A DNA stretch of 64,000 nt from Burkholderiales bacterium JOSHI_001 (GTDB taxonomy: Bacteria > Pseudomonadota > Gammaproteobacteria > Burkholderiales > Burkholderiaceae_C), in contig CM001438.1 of assembly GCA_000244995.1 (NCBI GenBank), forward strand, positions 1,232,921 to 1,296,920. The letters run 5' to 3'. A model generated the notes under the pieces. It saw only the letters and a list, made by a program, of their open reading frames with translations, had not been told where the DNA came from and ran no database searches. Each line of letters opens with the position of its first letter. The stretch's first letter is position 1. Made by a program: the position numbers and the translations under genes. Shown one piece after another: positions 51,800-61,388 of this stretch.

Positions 51800-53424
51800 T
51801 GCAGGCTTGCTGGGCCCAGATCGTCGCGTTCCTGCAGTCCACGTTCAGCGCCCAGGACCAGTTGCTGCTTTACCTGATGGCCCTGTTGTTGGTGGCCGGG
51901 CTGGTCGGGGCCGTGCTGCTGTCGCCGCTGCTGCAGTGGGCCTATGTCCGTGGCGTGCAGCGTTTCATGGGTTTCCGTGAACTGGCGCCGCCGCCGCAGG
52001 CCTGGTGGGAGCGACGGGTGCGGCGCCAGCGTCGCCCAGCGGCGGTCGAAGCGGCGTCGGCCCTGTCGCTGGCCGGGTGCATGCGCCAGCGTGAAGCCCG
52101 CATCCGCCGGGCCACGCTGGCGGCCTGGGCCACGCTGGCCCTGGGCAGCCTGGCGCTGGCGCCGCTGCAGCTGGACATGGGCGCGGGAGACACCGCCCTG
52201 ATGGTCGTGTTCGTGGCCGCCCTGGCGGCCCAGCCCGCGCTGGTGAACCTGCGGCCCGACGGGTCGAAGTGGGTGTTGCTGGCCGGCATCGTCCTGATCG
52301 CCGGCGTGGCGCTTTGGTCCGAGCAGAACCGGGATGGGGAAACCTGGCTCGGCGCGGTGGCGATCGTCGGCCTGCCTTACCTGGTCTGCGTGCACCGCAC
52401 GCGGCGGGCCCTGGTGGTGCCGCTGGCGGTGCTGGTGGCCGGCGTGGGCCTGGGCCTGCTGGTGGCCCTGGTGGCCACGTCGCCGGGGCAATGCCTGAAC
52501 CCGGGCCTGCAGGCCCGTGGCGGAGACTGGGCCGTGCTGGGGGTGGTGATGGCCGGCATGGTGGGAGGGTTCACGCTGTGCCTGTGGCTGAGCATGCGCT
52601 TGCTGGATGGCCTGGCCGGCCTGATCGACAGGGGCTGGTTGTCGGACCTGTCGGTGGTGGCCATCGCGGGTGTTGCCATGATCACCGGGTTCATGACCTT
52701 GTCGGCCGACCACCCGCGTGCCACGGTGGGCGTGCAGTTGGCCTTGTGGGCAGCGTGGTGCGTGGCGGTCTTTGCCGTGTACGTCATCGCCCTGCGCCGC
52801 CAGGCCTTGCCCCAGCACGGCCGGCGCCTGTTGATGCTGCGCGTGTTCTCCAAGGACAACCGGGCCGAACGCCTGCTGGACACGCTGCAGGCGCGCTGGC
52901 AACTGGCTGGCCCGGTGATGGAGATCGGCGGGCCCGACCTGGTGAAGCTGAACCTGGACATCCACGAGGTGATTGCCTTCCTGAACTTCCGGCTGCACGA
53001 GCTGTTCCAGCCCGCGGCCGTGCCGGCCGAGGTGCTGGCGCGCAGCCTGCATCTGGACCTGGACCGCGAAGGGCGCTTCCGCGTGAACGAACTGTTCTGC
53101 TTCGACACGTCGTGGAAGGCCGTGGTGGAACAGTTGCTGGGCCTGGCCGACGTGGTGCTGCTGGACCTGCGCGGTTTCAACCGGGACCGGGGTGGCACCG
53201 CGCACGAGGTGGAGCGCCTGGCCGACCGCGGCCTGCTGCCGCGGGTGGTGGCGGTTCACGACGGCAGCACCGACTGGGCGTTCTTCGAAGGCCGTGTGGC
53301 GGGCCGCGGCCCGGACGGCCAGGCCCTGGCGCTGAAGGTGGACGCGCGCGACAAGCAGGCGCTGGCACGCTGCCTGGACGGCCTGCTGGCGGTGGCCGAC
53401 GCGTCGCCACCTGGGCCGGCCTAG
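51799..53424 (+). CDS. Multi-pass membrane protein with C-terminal Rossmann/TIR-like domain
   Basis: 541 residues from ATG 51799. About nine hydrophobic helices occupy residues 22-332; a soluble domain of about 195 residues follows. The latter has alternating strands and helices: LLMLRVFSKDNRAERLL, WQLAGPVMEIGGPDL, the F-x-V-N-E-L-F-C-F-D element, and ADVVLLDLRGFNRDRGGT with an acidic residue in HEVERLAD. The arrangement recalls TIR-like or other Rossmannoid signalling domains, by pattern only. No catalytic Glu typical of TIR NADases could be assigned with confidence. The gene is coupled to the small membrane protein upstream. Function unknown. Confidence 0.7.
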   Translation: MQACWAQIVAFLQSTFSAQDQLLLYLMALLLVAGLVGAVLLSPLLQWAYVRGVQRFMGFRELAPPPQAWWERRVRRQRRPAAVEAASALSLAGCMRQREARIRRATLAAWATLALGSLALAPLQLDMGAGDTALMVVFVAALAAQPALVNLRPDGSKWVLLAGIVLIAGVALWSEQNRDGETWLGAVAIVGLPYLVCVHRTRRALVVPLAVLVAGVGLGLLVALVATSPGQCLNPGLQARGGDWAVLGVVMAGMVGGFTLCLWLSMRLLDGLAGLIDRGWLSDLSVVAIAGVAMITGFMTLSADHPRATVGVQLALWAAWCVAVFAVYVIALRRQALPQHGRRLLMLRVFSKDNRAERLLDTLQARWQLAGPVMEIGGPDLVKLNLDIHEVIAFLNFRLHELFQPAAVPAEVLARSLHLDLDREGRFRVNELFCFDTSWKAVVEQLLGLADVVLLDLRGFNRDRGGTAHEVERLADRGLLPRVVAVHDGSTDWAFFEGRVAGRGPDGQALALKVDARDKQALARCLDGLLAVADASPPGPA

Positions 53425-53428
53425 AACC

Positions 53429-54133
53429 CTAGAACAGCTGCGTGGCCAGGAACTGCAGGCTGCGCCCCAACGCCAGGGCAGCGCTGCCGGCGTGGTAGCT
53501 GCCGCGGGCCCAGCAATTGAAGCCATGCAGGGCGCCCGGGTACACGTGTATTTCGTGCGGCTTGCCCGCCATGGCCTGGCGCACCTGTTCCACGGCCGTG
53601 AGCGGGATGTGGTCGTCACGTTCGCCGTAGTGGAACTGCACCGGGCAGCCGATCTTCGGGGCCAGGTCCAGCTGCCCCTGGATGCCGCCGCCGTAGTAGG
53701 CCACCGCGGCATCCACGCCACACCGCGCGGCAGCGTTGAAGGCCAGGCGCCCACCCATGCAGTAGCCGATGGCGCCCACCTTTCGCCCGGCCACCTCCGG
53801 CCGCGCGCGCAGCGCGGCGGTGGCGGTGTGCAGGTCGGCCAGCACCTCGTCAGGCTTCAGCGCGCCCATCAAGGCCATGGCCTGCTGGCGGTCGGCGCCT
53901 TCATAGCCCAGTTCGATGCCAGGCGCCTGGCGCCAGAACACATCGGGCGCCAGCACCACGAAGCCGGCCAGCGCGTACTGTTCGGCCACGCCGCGGATGT
54001 GCGGGTTCACGCCGAAGATCTCCTGCAACAGCAGCAGGCCCGGGCCGCTGCCGCCCGGCGGCAGGGCCAGGTGGGCACCGAAGCCGGGCTGGGTGCCCAA
54101 CGCAATCCATTGGGTGGTGACGGGTGAGTCCAT
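53429..54133 (-). CDS. Dienelactone hydrolase family protein
   Basis: 234 residues; AGGAGA upstream. Alpha/beta-hydrolase with the Cys nucleophile Cys125 (GYCMGG), Asp173 or Asp174 (ERDDHIP) and His203 (ALHGFNC); Glu38 of LLLQEIFGVN completes the dienelactone hydrolase arrangement. Family opens dienelactones in aromatic catabolism or hydrolyses other esters. No aromatic pathway genes are adjacent, so the substrate is open. It ends 4 bases from the convergent membrane protein gene. Confidence 0.92.
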   Translation of the reverse strand: MDSPVTTQWIALGTQPGFGAHLALPPGGSGPGLLLLQEIFGVNPHIRGVAEQYALAGFVVLAPDVFWRQAPGIELGYEGADRQQAMALMGALKPDEVLADLHTATAALRARPEVAGRKVGAIGYCMGGRLAFNAAARCGVDAAVAYYGGGIQGQLDLAPKIGCPVQFHYGERDDHIPLTAVEQVRQAMAGKPHEIHVYPGALHGFNCWARGSYHAGSAALALGRSLQFLATQLF

Positions 54134-54154
54134 GGGCGGGTCTCCTGGAGAGAT

Positions 54155-54703
54155 TCAATAGGTCCGGCTTTTCTTGTACTGGGCATGGGCACGGCGTTGC
54201 AGCGGCGATGATCGCGCCATGGCCTCGAAGGCCCGCGCCGCGTGGGCATGGGTGATGGCCAGGCCCAGCGCGTCGGCGGCGTCCTTGCCGGGCAGGGCCG
54301 ACAGGTGCAGCAGGCGCTTCACCATTTCCTGCACCTGTTCCTTGTTGGCCAGGCCGTGGCCGACGATGGCCTTTTTCATCTGCAGGGCGGTGTACTCGGC
54401 CACCGCCAGGTCGGCCGCCACCAGCGCCGCCAGTGCCGCGCCGCGGGCCTGGCCCAGCAGCAGGGTGCTTTGCGGGTTGACGTTCACGAACACGATTTCG
54501 ACCGACGTGGCCTGTGGCTGGTAGCGCGTCACCACCTCGCGCACGCCCTCGAAGATGATCTTCAGCCGCGCCGGCAGGTTGCCGCGCTCGGCCTCCAGCG
54601 TGCTGATGGTGCCGCTGGCCACGTAGGCCAGGTTCGAGCCTTGCACATCCACCACACCGAATCCGGTGCGTTGCAGGCCAGGGTCGATGCCAAGCACACG
54701 CAT
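54155..54703 (-). CDS. ruvC: Holliday junction resolvase RuvC
   Basis: 182 residues from ATG 54703, overlapping the upstream gene's stop (TGATG); GTG 54706 is an alternative. The four acidic catalytic residues are Asp7 (GIDPGL), Glu69 (VEIVFVN), Asp141 and Asp144 (KDAADALG). RuvC cuts Holliday junctions with RuvAB. ruvA and ruvB are not in the window. It is the last gene of the dusB-fis-purH operon line. Confidence 0.96.
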   Translation of the reverse strand: MRVLGIDPGLQRTGFGVVDVQGSNLAYVASGTISTLEAERGNLPARLKIIFEGVREVVTRYQPQATSVEIVFVNVNPQSTLLLGQARGAALAALVAADLAVAEYTALQMKKAIVGHGLANKEQVQEMVKRLLHLSALPGKDAADALGLAITHAHAARAFEAMARSSPLQRRAHAQYKKSRTY

Positions 54704-55677
54704 CACGGGTTCAGCCTGAAGTACCAGCGCGCCGAGTGGAAGAACACCGGTGCGGCGAAGGCCAGCGGCGCCACCCGGTCCAGCAGGCCCACCGCACCGG
54801 TGACCGACGCGGTGTTGCCCCAGTAGCGCACGCCGGCGTCCTTCTTCAGCGCCTTCATCACGAACTCACCCAGCGTGCCGGCCGCCCCGGCGATGGCCGC
54901 CATGGCCAGGGCCTGCAGCGGCTTGAAGGGCGTGATCCAGTACAGCGCCGCCCCCACGAAGCCGGCGCTGCCCACACCCAGGCCGAAAGCGCGCCAGGAG
55001 AAGGACCGGTCGATGTGGCGCGCCGCAGGCCGGCGTCGCAGGCGGCGGCTGGCCACTTCCTGGGCAATCTGTGCCACCGCGCTCACCATCACCAGAAAGA
55101 ACAGCAGGAAGGCACCGCGTCCCTTCACGCCGGGAAAGTCCAGCAGCAGCAGCGCCGGTGCGTGCGACAGGCCGTAGACGCAGACCATGATGCCCCACTG
55201 GATCTTGGCGTTGCGCTCCAGGAAGCGTTCGGGGTCGCCCGCCAGCGCGCTGACCACCGGGATGGCCAGGAACACATACACCGGGATGAACACGCTGAAC
55301 AGGTCGAATGAGCGCGACCCCACCAGCAGGTATTGCACCGGCAGCACGATGAAGAAGGCGCCGATCAGGCTGCGGTGGTCGCTGCGCCGGGTGTGCAGCA
55401 GGGTGATGAATTCGCGCAGCGCCAGGAAGGAGAACAGGCCGAACAGCAGCGTGGCGCCGGCCGCACCGCTGACCCAGGCCAGCCAGAACACGACTGCACC
55501 CACCCACACCGCGCGCAGGTCACGGTTGAAGCGCAGGCGCTTCGTCTCGTCGACTTGTTCGTGCTCGCGCAGGCCCCACAGCGCGCTGGCGGCGGTCACC
55601 AGCAGCAGCAGGCCGAACAGCACCACGAACAGCAGACCCACCTGCTGGTCCACGCTCCATTCGCGCAGGCTGCCCAT
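54703..55677 (-). CDS. Phosphatidate cytidylyltransferase-like membrane protein (degenerate CdsA signature)
   Basis: 324 residues from ATG 55677, overlapping the plsC stop. About eight membrane helices. The C-terminal region aligns with the CdsA signature: Lys279-Asp280 (ALKKDAG) and GLLDRVAPL around Asp300; but the usual PGHGG is replaced by TGAVG and the second Asp of DR-x-D is Ala303. CdsA makes CDP-diacylglycerol from phosphatidate and CTP; loss of one catalytic Asp makes activity doubtful. The link to plsC still points to phospholipid chemistry. A second, orthodox cdsA would be expected elsewhere. Confidence 0.78.
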   Translation of the reverse strand: MGSLREWSVDQQVGLLFVVLFGLLLLVTAASALWGLREHEQVDETKRLRFNRDLRAVWVGAVVFWLAWVSGAAGATLLFGLFSFLALREFITLLHTRRSDHRSLIGAFFIVLPVQYLLVGSRSFDLFSVFIPVYVFLAIPVVSALAGDPERFLERNAKIQWGIMVCVYGLSHAPALLLLDFPGVKGRGAFLLFFLVMVSAVAQIAQEVASRRLRRRPAARHIDRSFSWRAFGLGVGSAGFVGAALYWITPFKPLQALAMAAIAGAAGTLGEFVMKALKKDAGVRYWGNTASVTGAVGLLDRVAPLAFAAPVFFHSARWYFRLNP

Positions 55678-56300
55678 CAGGCGCTGCCGGGTGGCCGCTG
55701 GGCCACCACCGCGTCGCGCGCACGTTCCAGGAAAGCACGCTTGTCTTCGCCCGGGGCCAGGGTCATGGGTTCGCCGAAGGTCACGGTGCAAAGGATGGGC
55801 ACAGGCACCACTTCGCCCTTGGGCATGACGCGTTGCACGTTGTCGATCCAGGCGGGAATCAGCTGCACGGCCGGGAACTGCTCGGCCAGGTGGTACAGCC
55901 CGCTCTTGAAGGCCTGGGGCAGGCCCTTGTTGCTGCGCGTGCCTTCGGGAAAGATGACCAGCGAGTCGCCATGGCGCAGCGCTTCCTGCAGCGGCTCCAG
56001 CGGGTCCTGGTCGTCAGTGCGGGTGCGGTTCACGTAGACCGCGTGGAACACCTCGCGGGTGATCCAGTGCTTGAAGGGCCCGCTGGTCCAGTAGTCCTTG
56101 GCGGCGATGGGGCGCGTGACCGCGCGCAGTTCGCGCGGCAGCGCGGCCCAGATCAGCACCCAGTCCAGGTGGCTCTGGTGGTTGGCGAAATAGATGCGCT
56201 GCTCGGCCTTGGGCGGGCAGCCCTTCCAATGCCCCTGCGCGCCGGTGATCAGGCGGGCGATGAAGGACAGCAGCATGCCCATGGCGTCGGCGCGGGTCAT
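55677..56300 (-). CDS. 1-acyl-glycerol-3-phosphate acyltransferase (PlsC-like)
   Basis: 207 residues. Acyltransferase motif I NHQSHLD (40-46, HX4D) and motif [10 protein letters not shown] (117-123) are intact. It transfers an acyl group to lysophosphatidate or a similar acceptor at the inner membrane. Coupled to the cdsA-like gene (TGATG), giving a phospholipid-type pair inserted between purH and ruvC. Confidence 0.9.
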   Translation of the reverse strand: MTRADAMGMLLSFIARLITGAQGHWKGCPPKAEQRIYFANHQSHLDWVLIWAALPRELRAVTRPIAAKDYWTSGPFKHWITREVFHAVYVNRTRTDDQDPLEPLQEALRHGDSLVIFPEGTRSNKGLPQAFKSGLYHLAEQFPAVQLIPAWIDNVQRVMPKGEVVPVPILCTVTFGEPMTLAPGEDKRAFLERARDAVVAQRPPGSA

Positions 56301-56345
56301 GGGGGCATCTTATCGGCCGCTTCGCGGCAGCCCGGGCCGCCGGGC

Positions 56346-57926
56346 TCAGTGCCTGAAATGCCGCGTCCCGGTCAGCACCATCACGATGCCGCGCTCGTCC
56401 GCCGCCGCAATGACTTCCTCGTCCCGCATCGACCCGCCCGGGTGGATGACGCTGGTGGCGCCCGAGTCAATCAGCACGTCCAGCGTGTCGCGGAAGGGGA
56501 AGAAGGCGTCGCTGGCCACGGCGGTGCCTTGCAGCGTCAGGTTGGCATGCCCGGCCTTGATGCTGGCGATGCGGGCTGAATCCAGCCGGCTCATCTGCCC
56601 CGCGCCCACGCCCATGGTCATGCCGTCCTTGCAGAACACGATGGCATTGCTCTTGACGAAGCGGGCCACGGTCCAGGCAAAGCGCATGTCCTTCATCTGC
56701 GCGTCAGTGGGTTGCTTCTTCGTCACCACCTTCAGTTCACCCACGAAGTCCACCGTGTCGGCCGATTGCAGCAGCATGCCGCCGCCCACGCGCTTGAAGT
56801 CCAGCGCGTTAGAGTGCGGGCTCAAGGGCACTTCCAGCAGCCGCACGTTCTGCTTGCTGGCGTAGGCCGCACGGGCCTCGGGCAGGATGGTCGGGGCAAT
56901 GGCCACTTCCACGAACTGCTTGTTGGCGTTGATGGCTTCCACCACGGCAGCGTCCAGCGGCCGGTTGAACGCCATGATGCCGCCGAAGGCGCTGGTCGGG
57001 TCGGTCTGCAGGGCCTTGGTGTAGGCCTCCAGCAGCGTGGCGCCCACGGCCACGCCGCAGGGGTTGGCGTGCTTCACGATCACGCAGGCCGGCTGCTCGA
57101 AGGCCTTCACGCATTCCCAGGCTGCGTCGGCGTCGGCGATGTTGTTGAAGGACAGCTCCTTGCCCTGCACCTGCTGCCAGCGCGCCAGCGTTCCTTCGGC
57201 CGGGTTCGCTTCGCGGTAGAAGGCCGCGCTCTGGTGCGGGTTCTCGCCGTAACGCATGCCCTGCACCTTGTGCAGCTGCAGGTTGAACACGGCCGGGTAG
57301 GCTTCCCGCGCCGGCACCTGGTCGGCCGCGTCTTCAGCGCCCGGTTCCAGCGCGCTGAGGTAGTTGGTGATCATGCCGTCGTAGGCCGCGGTGTGCGCGT
57401 ACACCTTCTTGGCCAGCGCGAACTTGGTGGCGCGACCGATGCCGCCGGCCTTCAACTCGGACAGTGCCTGGGCGTAGTCGGCCGGGTCGATCAGCACCGC
57501 CACGTCCTGCCAGTTCTTGGCTGCCGCGCGCAGCATGGCCGGCCCGCCGATGTCGATGTTCTCGATGGCGTCTTCCAGGGTGCAGTCGGCCTTGGCCGTG
57601 GCCTGGGCGAAGGGGTAGAGGTTGATCACCAGGATGTCGATGGTGGCTATGCCATGTTGTTGCAGCGCCGCCATGTGGGCCGGCAGGTCGCGCCGCGCCA
57701 GCAGGCCGCCGTGGATGCGGGGGTGCAGGGTCTTCACCCGGCCGTCCAGCATTTCCGGGAAGCCGGTCACTTCCGACACTTCCGTCACCGGCAGGCCGCT
57801 TTGCGCCAGCAGCTTGGCGGTGCCGCCGGTGGACAGCAGGCGCACGCCCTGCGCGTGCAGGGCCTGGGCGAGTTCGACGATGCCGGTCTTGTCCGACACC
57901 GACAGCAATGCGGTGGTTTGGGCCAT
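56346..57926 (-). CDS. purH: Bifunctional AICAR formyltransferase / IMP cyclohydrolase
   Basis: 526 residues, the normal PurH length. N-terminal MGS-like IMP cyclohydrolase domain ([36 protein letters not shown]) and C-terminal formyltransferase ([27 protein letters not shown]). It carries out the last two steps of IMP synthesis. It follows fis by 13 bases in the dusB-fis-purH order typical of betaproteobacteria. Confidence 0.98.
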   Translation of the reverse strand: MAQTTALLSVSDKTGIVELAQALHAQGVRLLSTGGTAKLLAQSGLPVTEVSEVTGFPEMLDGRVKTLHPRIHGGLLARRDLPAHMAALQQHGIATIDILVINLYPFAQATAKADCTLEDAIENIDIGGPAMLRAAAKNWQDVAVLIDPADYAQALSELKAGGIGRATKFALAKKVYAHTAAYDGMITNYLSALEPGAEDAADQVPAREAYPAVFNLQLHKVQGMRYGENPHQSAAFYREANPAEGTLARWQQVQGKELSFNNIADADAAWECVKAFEQPACVIVKHANPCGVAVGATLLEAYTKALQTDPTSAFGGIMAFNRPLDAAVVEAINANKQFVEVAIAPTILPEARAAYASKQNVRLLEVPLSPHSNALDFKRVGGGMLLQSADTVDFVGELKVVTKKQPTDAQMKDMRFAWTVARFVKSNAIVFCKDGMTMGVGAGQMSRLDSARIASIKAGHANLTLQGTAVASDAFFPFRDTLDVLIDSGATSVIHPGGSMRDEEVIAAADERGIVMVLTGTRHFRH

Positions 57927-57939
57927 GGGGGAGATTGCT

Positions 57940-58176
57940 CTACTTGATCAGTTTGTGGTCGGTCAGCTTGCGGTGCAGGGTGTTGCGGTTGATGCCCAGC
58001 CATTCGGCGGCCTTGCTCTGGTTGCCTTCGGCGTGGCGCATCACCACTTCCAGCAGCGGCTTTTCCACCGTGTTCATCACCATGGGGTGCACCGAATGGG
58101 GTTCGGCGCCGCGCAGGTCCTTGAAGTACTGCTCCAGGCTGTCGCGGATGCACTCCTCGATCTTTTTCTTGCTCAT
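57940..58176 (-). CDS. fis: DNA-binding protein Fis
   Basis: 78 residues, shorter than the 98 of E. coli, as usual in betaproteobacteria. The C-terminal helix-turn-helix reads [20 protein letters not shown] (51-70), nearly the family consensus. Fis bends DNA and adjusts transcription with growth. ATG overlaps the dusB stop (ATGA). Confidence 0.97.
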   Translation of the reverse strand: MSKKKIEECIRDSLEQYFKDLRGAEPHSVHPMVMNTVEKPLLEVVMRHAEGNQSKAAEWLGINRNTLHRKLTDHKLIK

Positions 58177-59210
58177 GCCAACTGCCTCAAGCGTTCGTCG
58201 TTGGCGGCGGGGCCTTCAGGCAGCAGCCGGTGCTGCTCGGCCAGGCGGTCGAAGAAGGTGGACACGGCTTCGACCTGTGCCGCGCAAGTGTCCAGGGTGT
58301 TCATCGCGGCGCGGAAGGCCTCGCCGCCGGGCAGCGCACGCACCGCCCAGCCAATGTGCTTGCGCGCGCTGCGCACGCCGCTGTGTTCACCGTACAGCGC
58401 ATAGTGGTCTTGCAGGTGTTCCAGCAACCAGGCCTGCACGTCGCGCGTGGCGGGAGCCGCCAGCCGTTCACCGGTGGCCAGGAAGTGGAGGATCTCGCGG
58501 AAGATCCACGGCCGGCCCTGGGCGGCGCGGCCGATCATCAGCGCATCGGCGCCGGTGTGCTGCAACACCGCCAGGGCCTTGTGCGGCGAGTCGATGTCGC
58601 CATTGGCCACCACGGGAATCGACAGCGCGGCCTTCACCGCGGCGATGGTGTCGTACTCGGCCTGGCCCTTGTAGCCCTGCTCGCGCGTGCGGCCGTGCAC
58701 GGTGACCAGCGCCACGCCGGCATCTTGCGCGGCACGCGCCAGCAGAACCGCATTGCGTTCGCTGTCGCACCAGCCGGTGCGCATCTTCAGGGTCACCGGC
58801 ACGCCGTGCGGCGCACAGGCGGACACCACCGCTTGAACAATGGCCAGGGCCAGCGGCTCGTTGCGCATCAGCGCCGAGCCGGCCCACTGGTTGCACACCT
58901 TCTTGGCCGGGCAGCCCATGTTGATGTCGATGATCTGCGCGCCGCGCTCGATGTTGTGGCGCGCGGCCTCGGCCATCATGGCGGCGTCGGTGCCGGCGAT
59001 CTGCACCGCGATGGGCCCGGGCTCACCACGGTGGTCGGCACGGCGGCAGGTCTTCAGCGTGTGCCACAGCTCGGGCCGGCTGGTGATCATCTCGCTCACC
59101 GCATGCCCCGCCCCCAGGCGCCGGCACAACTGGCGGAAGGGGCGGTCGGTCACCCCTGCCATCGGGGCGACGAACAGCCGGTTCGGCAACTCGTACGGGC
59201 CGATGTGCAT
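58173..59210 (-). CDS. dusB: tRNA-dihydrouridine synthase B
   Basis: 345 residues from ATG 59210 (MHIGPYELPNRLFVAPMAG), the conserved start. FMN-binding TIM barrel with the catalytic Cys100 in INMGCPAKKVCN, VTLKMRTGW, TVHGRTREQGY and PVVANGDID. It reduces uridine to dihydrouridine in tRNA D-loops. First gene of the dusB-fis-purH operon. Confidence 0.97.
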   Translation of the reverse strand: MHIGPYELPNRLFVAPMAGVTDRPFRQLCRRLGAGHAVSEMITSRPELWHTLKTCRRADHRGEPGPIAVQIAGTDAAMMAEAARHNIERGAQIIDINMGCPAKKVCNQWAGSALMRNEPLALAIVQAVVSACAPHGVPVTLKMRTGWCDSERNAVLLARAAQDAGVALVTVHGRTREQGYKGQAEYDTIAAVKAALSIPVVANGDIDSPHKALAVLQHTGADALMIGRAAQGRPWIFREILHFLATGERLAAPATRDVQAWLLEHLQDHYALYGEHSGVRSARKHIGWAVRALPGGEAFRAAMNTLDTCAAQVEAVSTFFDRLAEQHRLLPEGPAANDERLRQLA

Positions 59211-59249
59211 GGCAAGGCGGGGGGATGGGGTGCTGAAAAACGAGGCAGC

Positions 59250-59255
59250 AGTATA
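59250..59255 (-). promoter_or_regulatory. Possible -10 element of the dusB-fis-purH operon
   Basis: The minus strand reads TATACT 40 bases before the dusB start, followed by a GC-rich stretch (GCTGCC) like the discriminators of growth-rate-controlled promoters. No good -35 box at 17 bases was found. Low confidence. Confidence 0.35.
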
Positions 59256-59329
59256 GCGGCGGCTCCCACCGGACCGAGCAACCCTCGGGCGCCACGGAAC
59301 CTGTGCCTGTCGTTGACAATCCACCGCGC

Positions 59330-59815
59330 ATGGAAGCCTGGTTCGCATCACTGCTGGCAGCGTTGGCGTTGCCGAAATTCGGCCTGCCCACGGTGTTCAT
59401 CGTGTCGCTGGTGTCGGCCACGCTGCTGCCGCTGGGTTCTGAGCCGGCGGTCTATGGTCTGGTGAAGCTGAACGAATCCTTGTTCTGGCCGGCCATCTTC
59501 ACAGCCACTGCCGGCAACACCATCGGTGGGGCCATCAGCTGGTGGATGGGCTATGGCGCCGAAAGGGCCTATGAAAGGGTGCGCCACCGCAAGCCGTCGG
59601 AGTTGCGGGCTCTGCAGTGGCTGCAGCGCTTCGGCCCCAAGGCCTGCCTGCTGAGCTGGCTGCCGGTGGTGGGCGACCCGCTGTGTGCGGTGGCCGGCTG
59701 GCTGCGCCAGCCGTTCTGGCCTTGCGTGCTGTACATGGCCATCGGCAAGTTCGCGCGCTACCTCACCATGACGGCGGCGCTGCTGTGGGTGTTTCCGGGG
59801 CGCTTCACACCCTGA
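59330..59815 (+). CDS. YqaA/DedA-like inner-membrane protein
   Basis: 161 residues from ATG 59330. Four or so hydrophobic segments with the SNARE-associated (DedA/YqaA) pattern: SEPAVYGLVKLN, TAGNTIGGAISWWMGYG, LSWLPVVGDPLCAVAGWLR. The family includes membrane proteins implicated in lipid-carrier recycling and membrane homeostasis; YqaA itself is uncharacterised. Divergent from dusB. Confidence 0.85.
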   Translation: MEAWFASLLAALALPKFGLPTVFIVSLVSATLLPLGSEPAVYGLVKLNESLFWPAIFTATAGNTIGGAISWWMGYGAERAYERVRHRKPSELRALQWLQRFGPKACLLSWLPVVGDPLCAVAGWLRQPFWPCVLYMAIGKFARYLTMTAALLWVFPGRFTP

Positions 59816-59870
59816 GGACCTGCCTGCATTCAAGGGAGTGCCACGCGGCGCCACGGCGCCACAATGGGCC

Positions 59871-61388
59871 ATGAACGCCAGCCCGTCCCACCTGCCGTCC
59901 GCCACCCCCGCCTACGACGCCTTGTGCGCCACCTACCGGCGCCTGCACCACCTGCAGCACCTGCAGGCCATTGCCAGTTGGGACCAGGCGGCCAACATGC
60001 CGCCCAAGGGCAACGAAGCGCGCGCGGCGGCCATGGCCGAACTGGGCACGCTGATGCACCACCAGCGCACCGACCCGGCGCTGCGTGAGCAACTGGCCCG
60101 TGCCGAGCAGGAAGCCCTGACCGACGCCCAGCGGGCCAACTGGCGCGAGATGCAGCGCGACTGGCGCCAGAACAATGCCCTGCCCGCCAGCCTGGTGGAA
60201 CGCCGGCAACTGGCGAGCAGCCGCTGCGAACACGCCTGGCGAAGCCAGCGCCCGGCCAACGACTGGGCCGGCTTCGCCCCGAACCTGCGCGAGGTGGTGG
60301 CGCTGGCGCGCGAAGAAGCAGTGCTGCTGGCCGAACTGAACGGTTGCTCGCGCTACGAAGCGCTGATGGATTCATTCGAGCCCGGCATGACCTGCGCCGC
60401 AGTGGACCGCACTTTCGGCCAATTGCGGCAGTGGTTGCCCGGGCTGATCCGCGAGGTGCGTGACCGCCAGGCGCGGGAAACCGTGCTGCAGCCGCAGGGC
60501 CCCTTCGAACTGGACGCGCAGCGCAGGCTGTCGGAGCAGGTGATCCGAATGCTGGGTTTCGATTTCGACGCGGGCCGGCTGGACGTGAGCACGCACCCCT
60601 TCACCGGCGGGGTGCCCGAGGACGTGCGCCTGACCACCCGGTATTCGCGCGACGATTTTGTCGGTGCGCTGATGGGCACCATCCATGAAACCGGCCATGG
60701 CCTGTACGAGCAAAACCTGCCGCGCGAGCTGCTGGGCCAGCCGGTGGCGCGGGCGCGGTCCATGGCCATCCACGAAAGCCAGAGCCTGTCGTTTGAGATG
60801 CAGCTGGGCTGCCACCCGGCCTTCGTGGCCCTGCTGGCGCCCATGCTGGTGAAGGCCTTCGGTGCGCAGCCTGCGTTCGAGCCGGGCAACCTGCAGCGCC
60901 TGCTCACGCGGGTGCAACCGGGCTTCATCCGGGTGGAGGCCGACGAGGTGACCTACCCGGCCCACGTCATCTTGCGCTACGAAATAGAGAGGCCGCTGAT
61001 CGAAGGCCAGATCGAGGTGGACGACATCCCGGCGCTGTGGGACGCGAAGATGGCCGAACTGCTGGACATCGACACCCGTGGCAACTTCAGGAACGGGCCG
61101 ATGCAGGACATCCACTGGCCCGGCGGTGCCTTTGGCTACTTCCCCTGCTATACGCTGGGCGCGATGTACGCCGCTCAGTGGTTCGCCACCTTGCGGCGCC
61201 AGCAACCCGAACTGGACGCCCGAATCGCCGCGGGGGACCTGCAGCCCATGGTGGCCTGGCTGCGCGACAACATCTGGCAGCAAGCCAGCCTGTGGCCCAC
61301 CGACGAGCTGGCGCTGAAGGCCAGCGGCGAAACGCTGAACCCGGCACATTTCCAGGCGCATTTGCGCCAGCGCTACCTGGCCGGTTGA
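59871..61388 (+). CDS. Carboxypeptidase M32 (Taq carboxypeptidase family)
   Basis: 505 residues from ATG 59871. The zinc site HETGH is at 272-276 and the third ligand Glu302 in IHESQSLSFE; family motifs HPF (242-244), DVRLTTRY and HVILRYEIE are present. A cytosolic metallocarboxypeptidase that removes C-terminal residues of broad type except Pro. Its last 16 bases overlap the convergent patatin gene. Confidence 0.95.
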   Translation: MNASPSHLPSATPAYDALCATYRRLHHLQHLQAIASWDQAANMPPKGNEARAAAMAELGTLMHHQRTDPALREQLARAEQEALTDAQRANWREMQRDWRQNNALPASLVERRQLASSRCEHAWRSQRPANDWAGFAPNLREVVALAREEAVLLAELNGCSRYEALMDSFEPGMTCAAVDRTFGQLRQWLPGLIREVRDRQARETVLQPQGPFELDAQRRLSEQVIRMLGFDFDAGRLDVSTHPFTGGVPEDVRLTTRYSRDDFVGALMGTIHETGHGLYEQNLPRELLGQPVARARSMAIHESQSLSFEMQLGCHPAFVALLAPMLVKAFGAQPAFEPGNLQRLLTRVQPGFIRVEADEVTYPAHVILRYEIERPLIEGQIEVDDIPALWDAKMAELLDIDTRGNFRNGPMQDIHWPGGAFGYFPCYTLGAMYAAQWFATLRRQQPELDARIAAGDLQPMVAWLRDNIWQQASLWPTDELALKASGETLNPAHFQAHLRQRYLAG

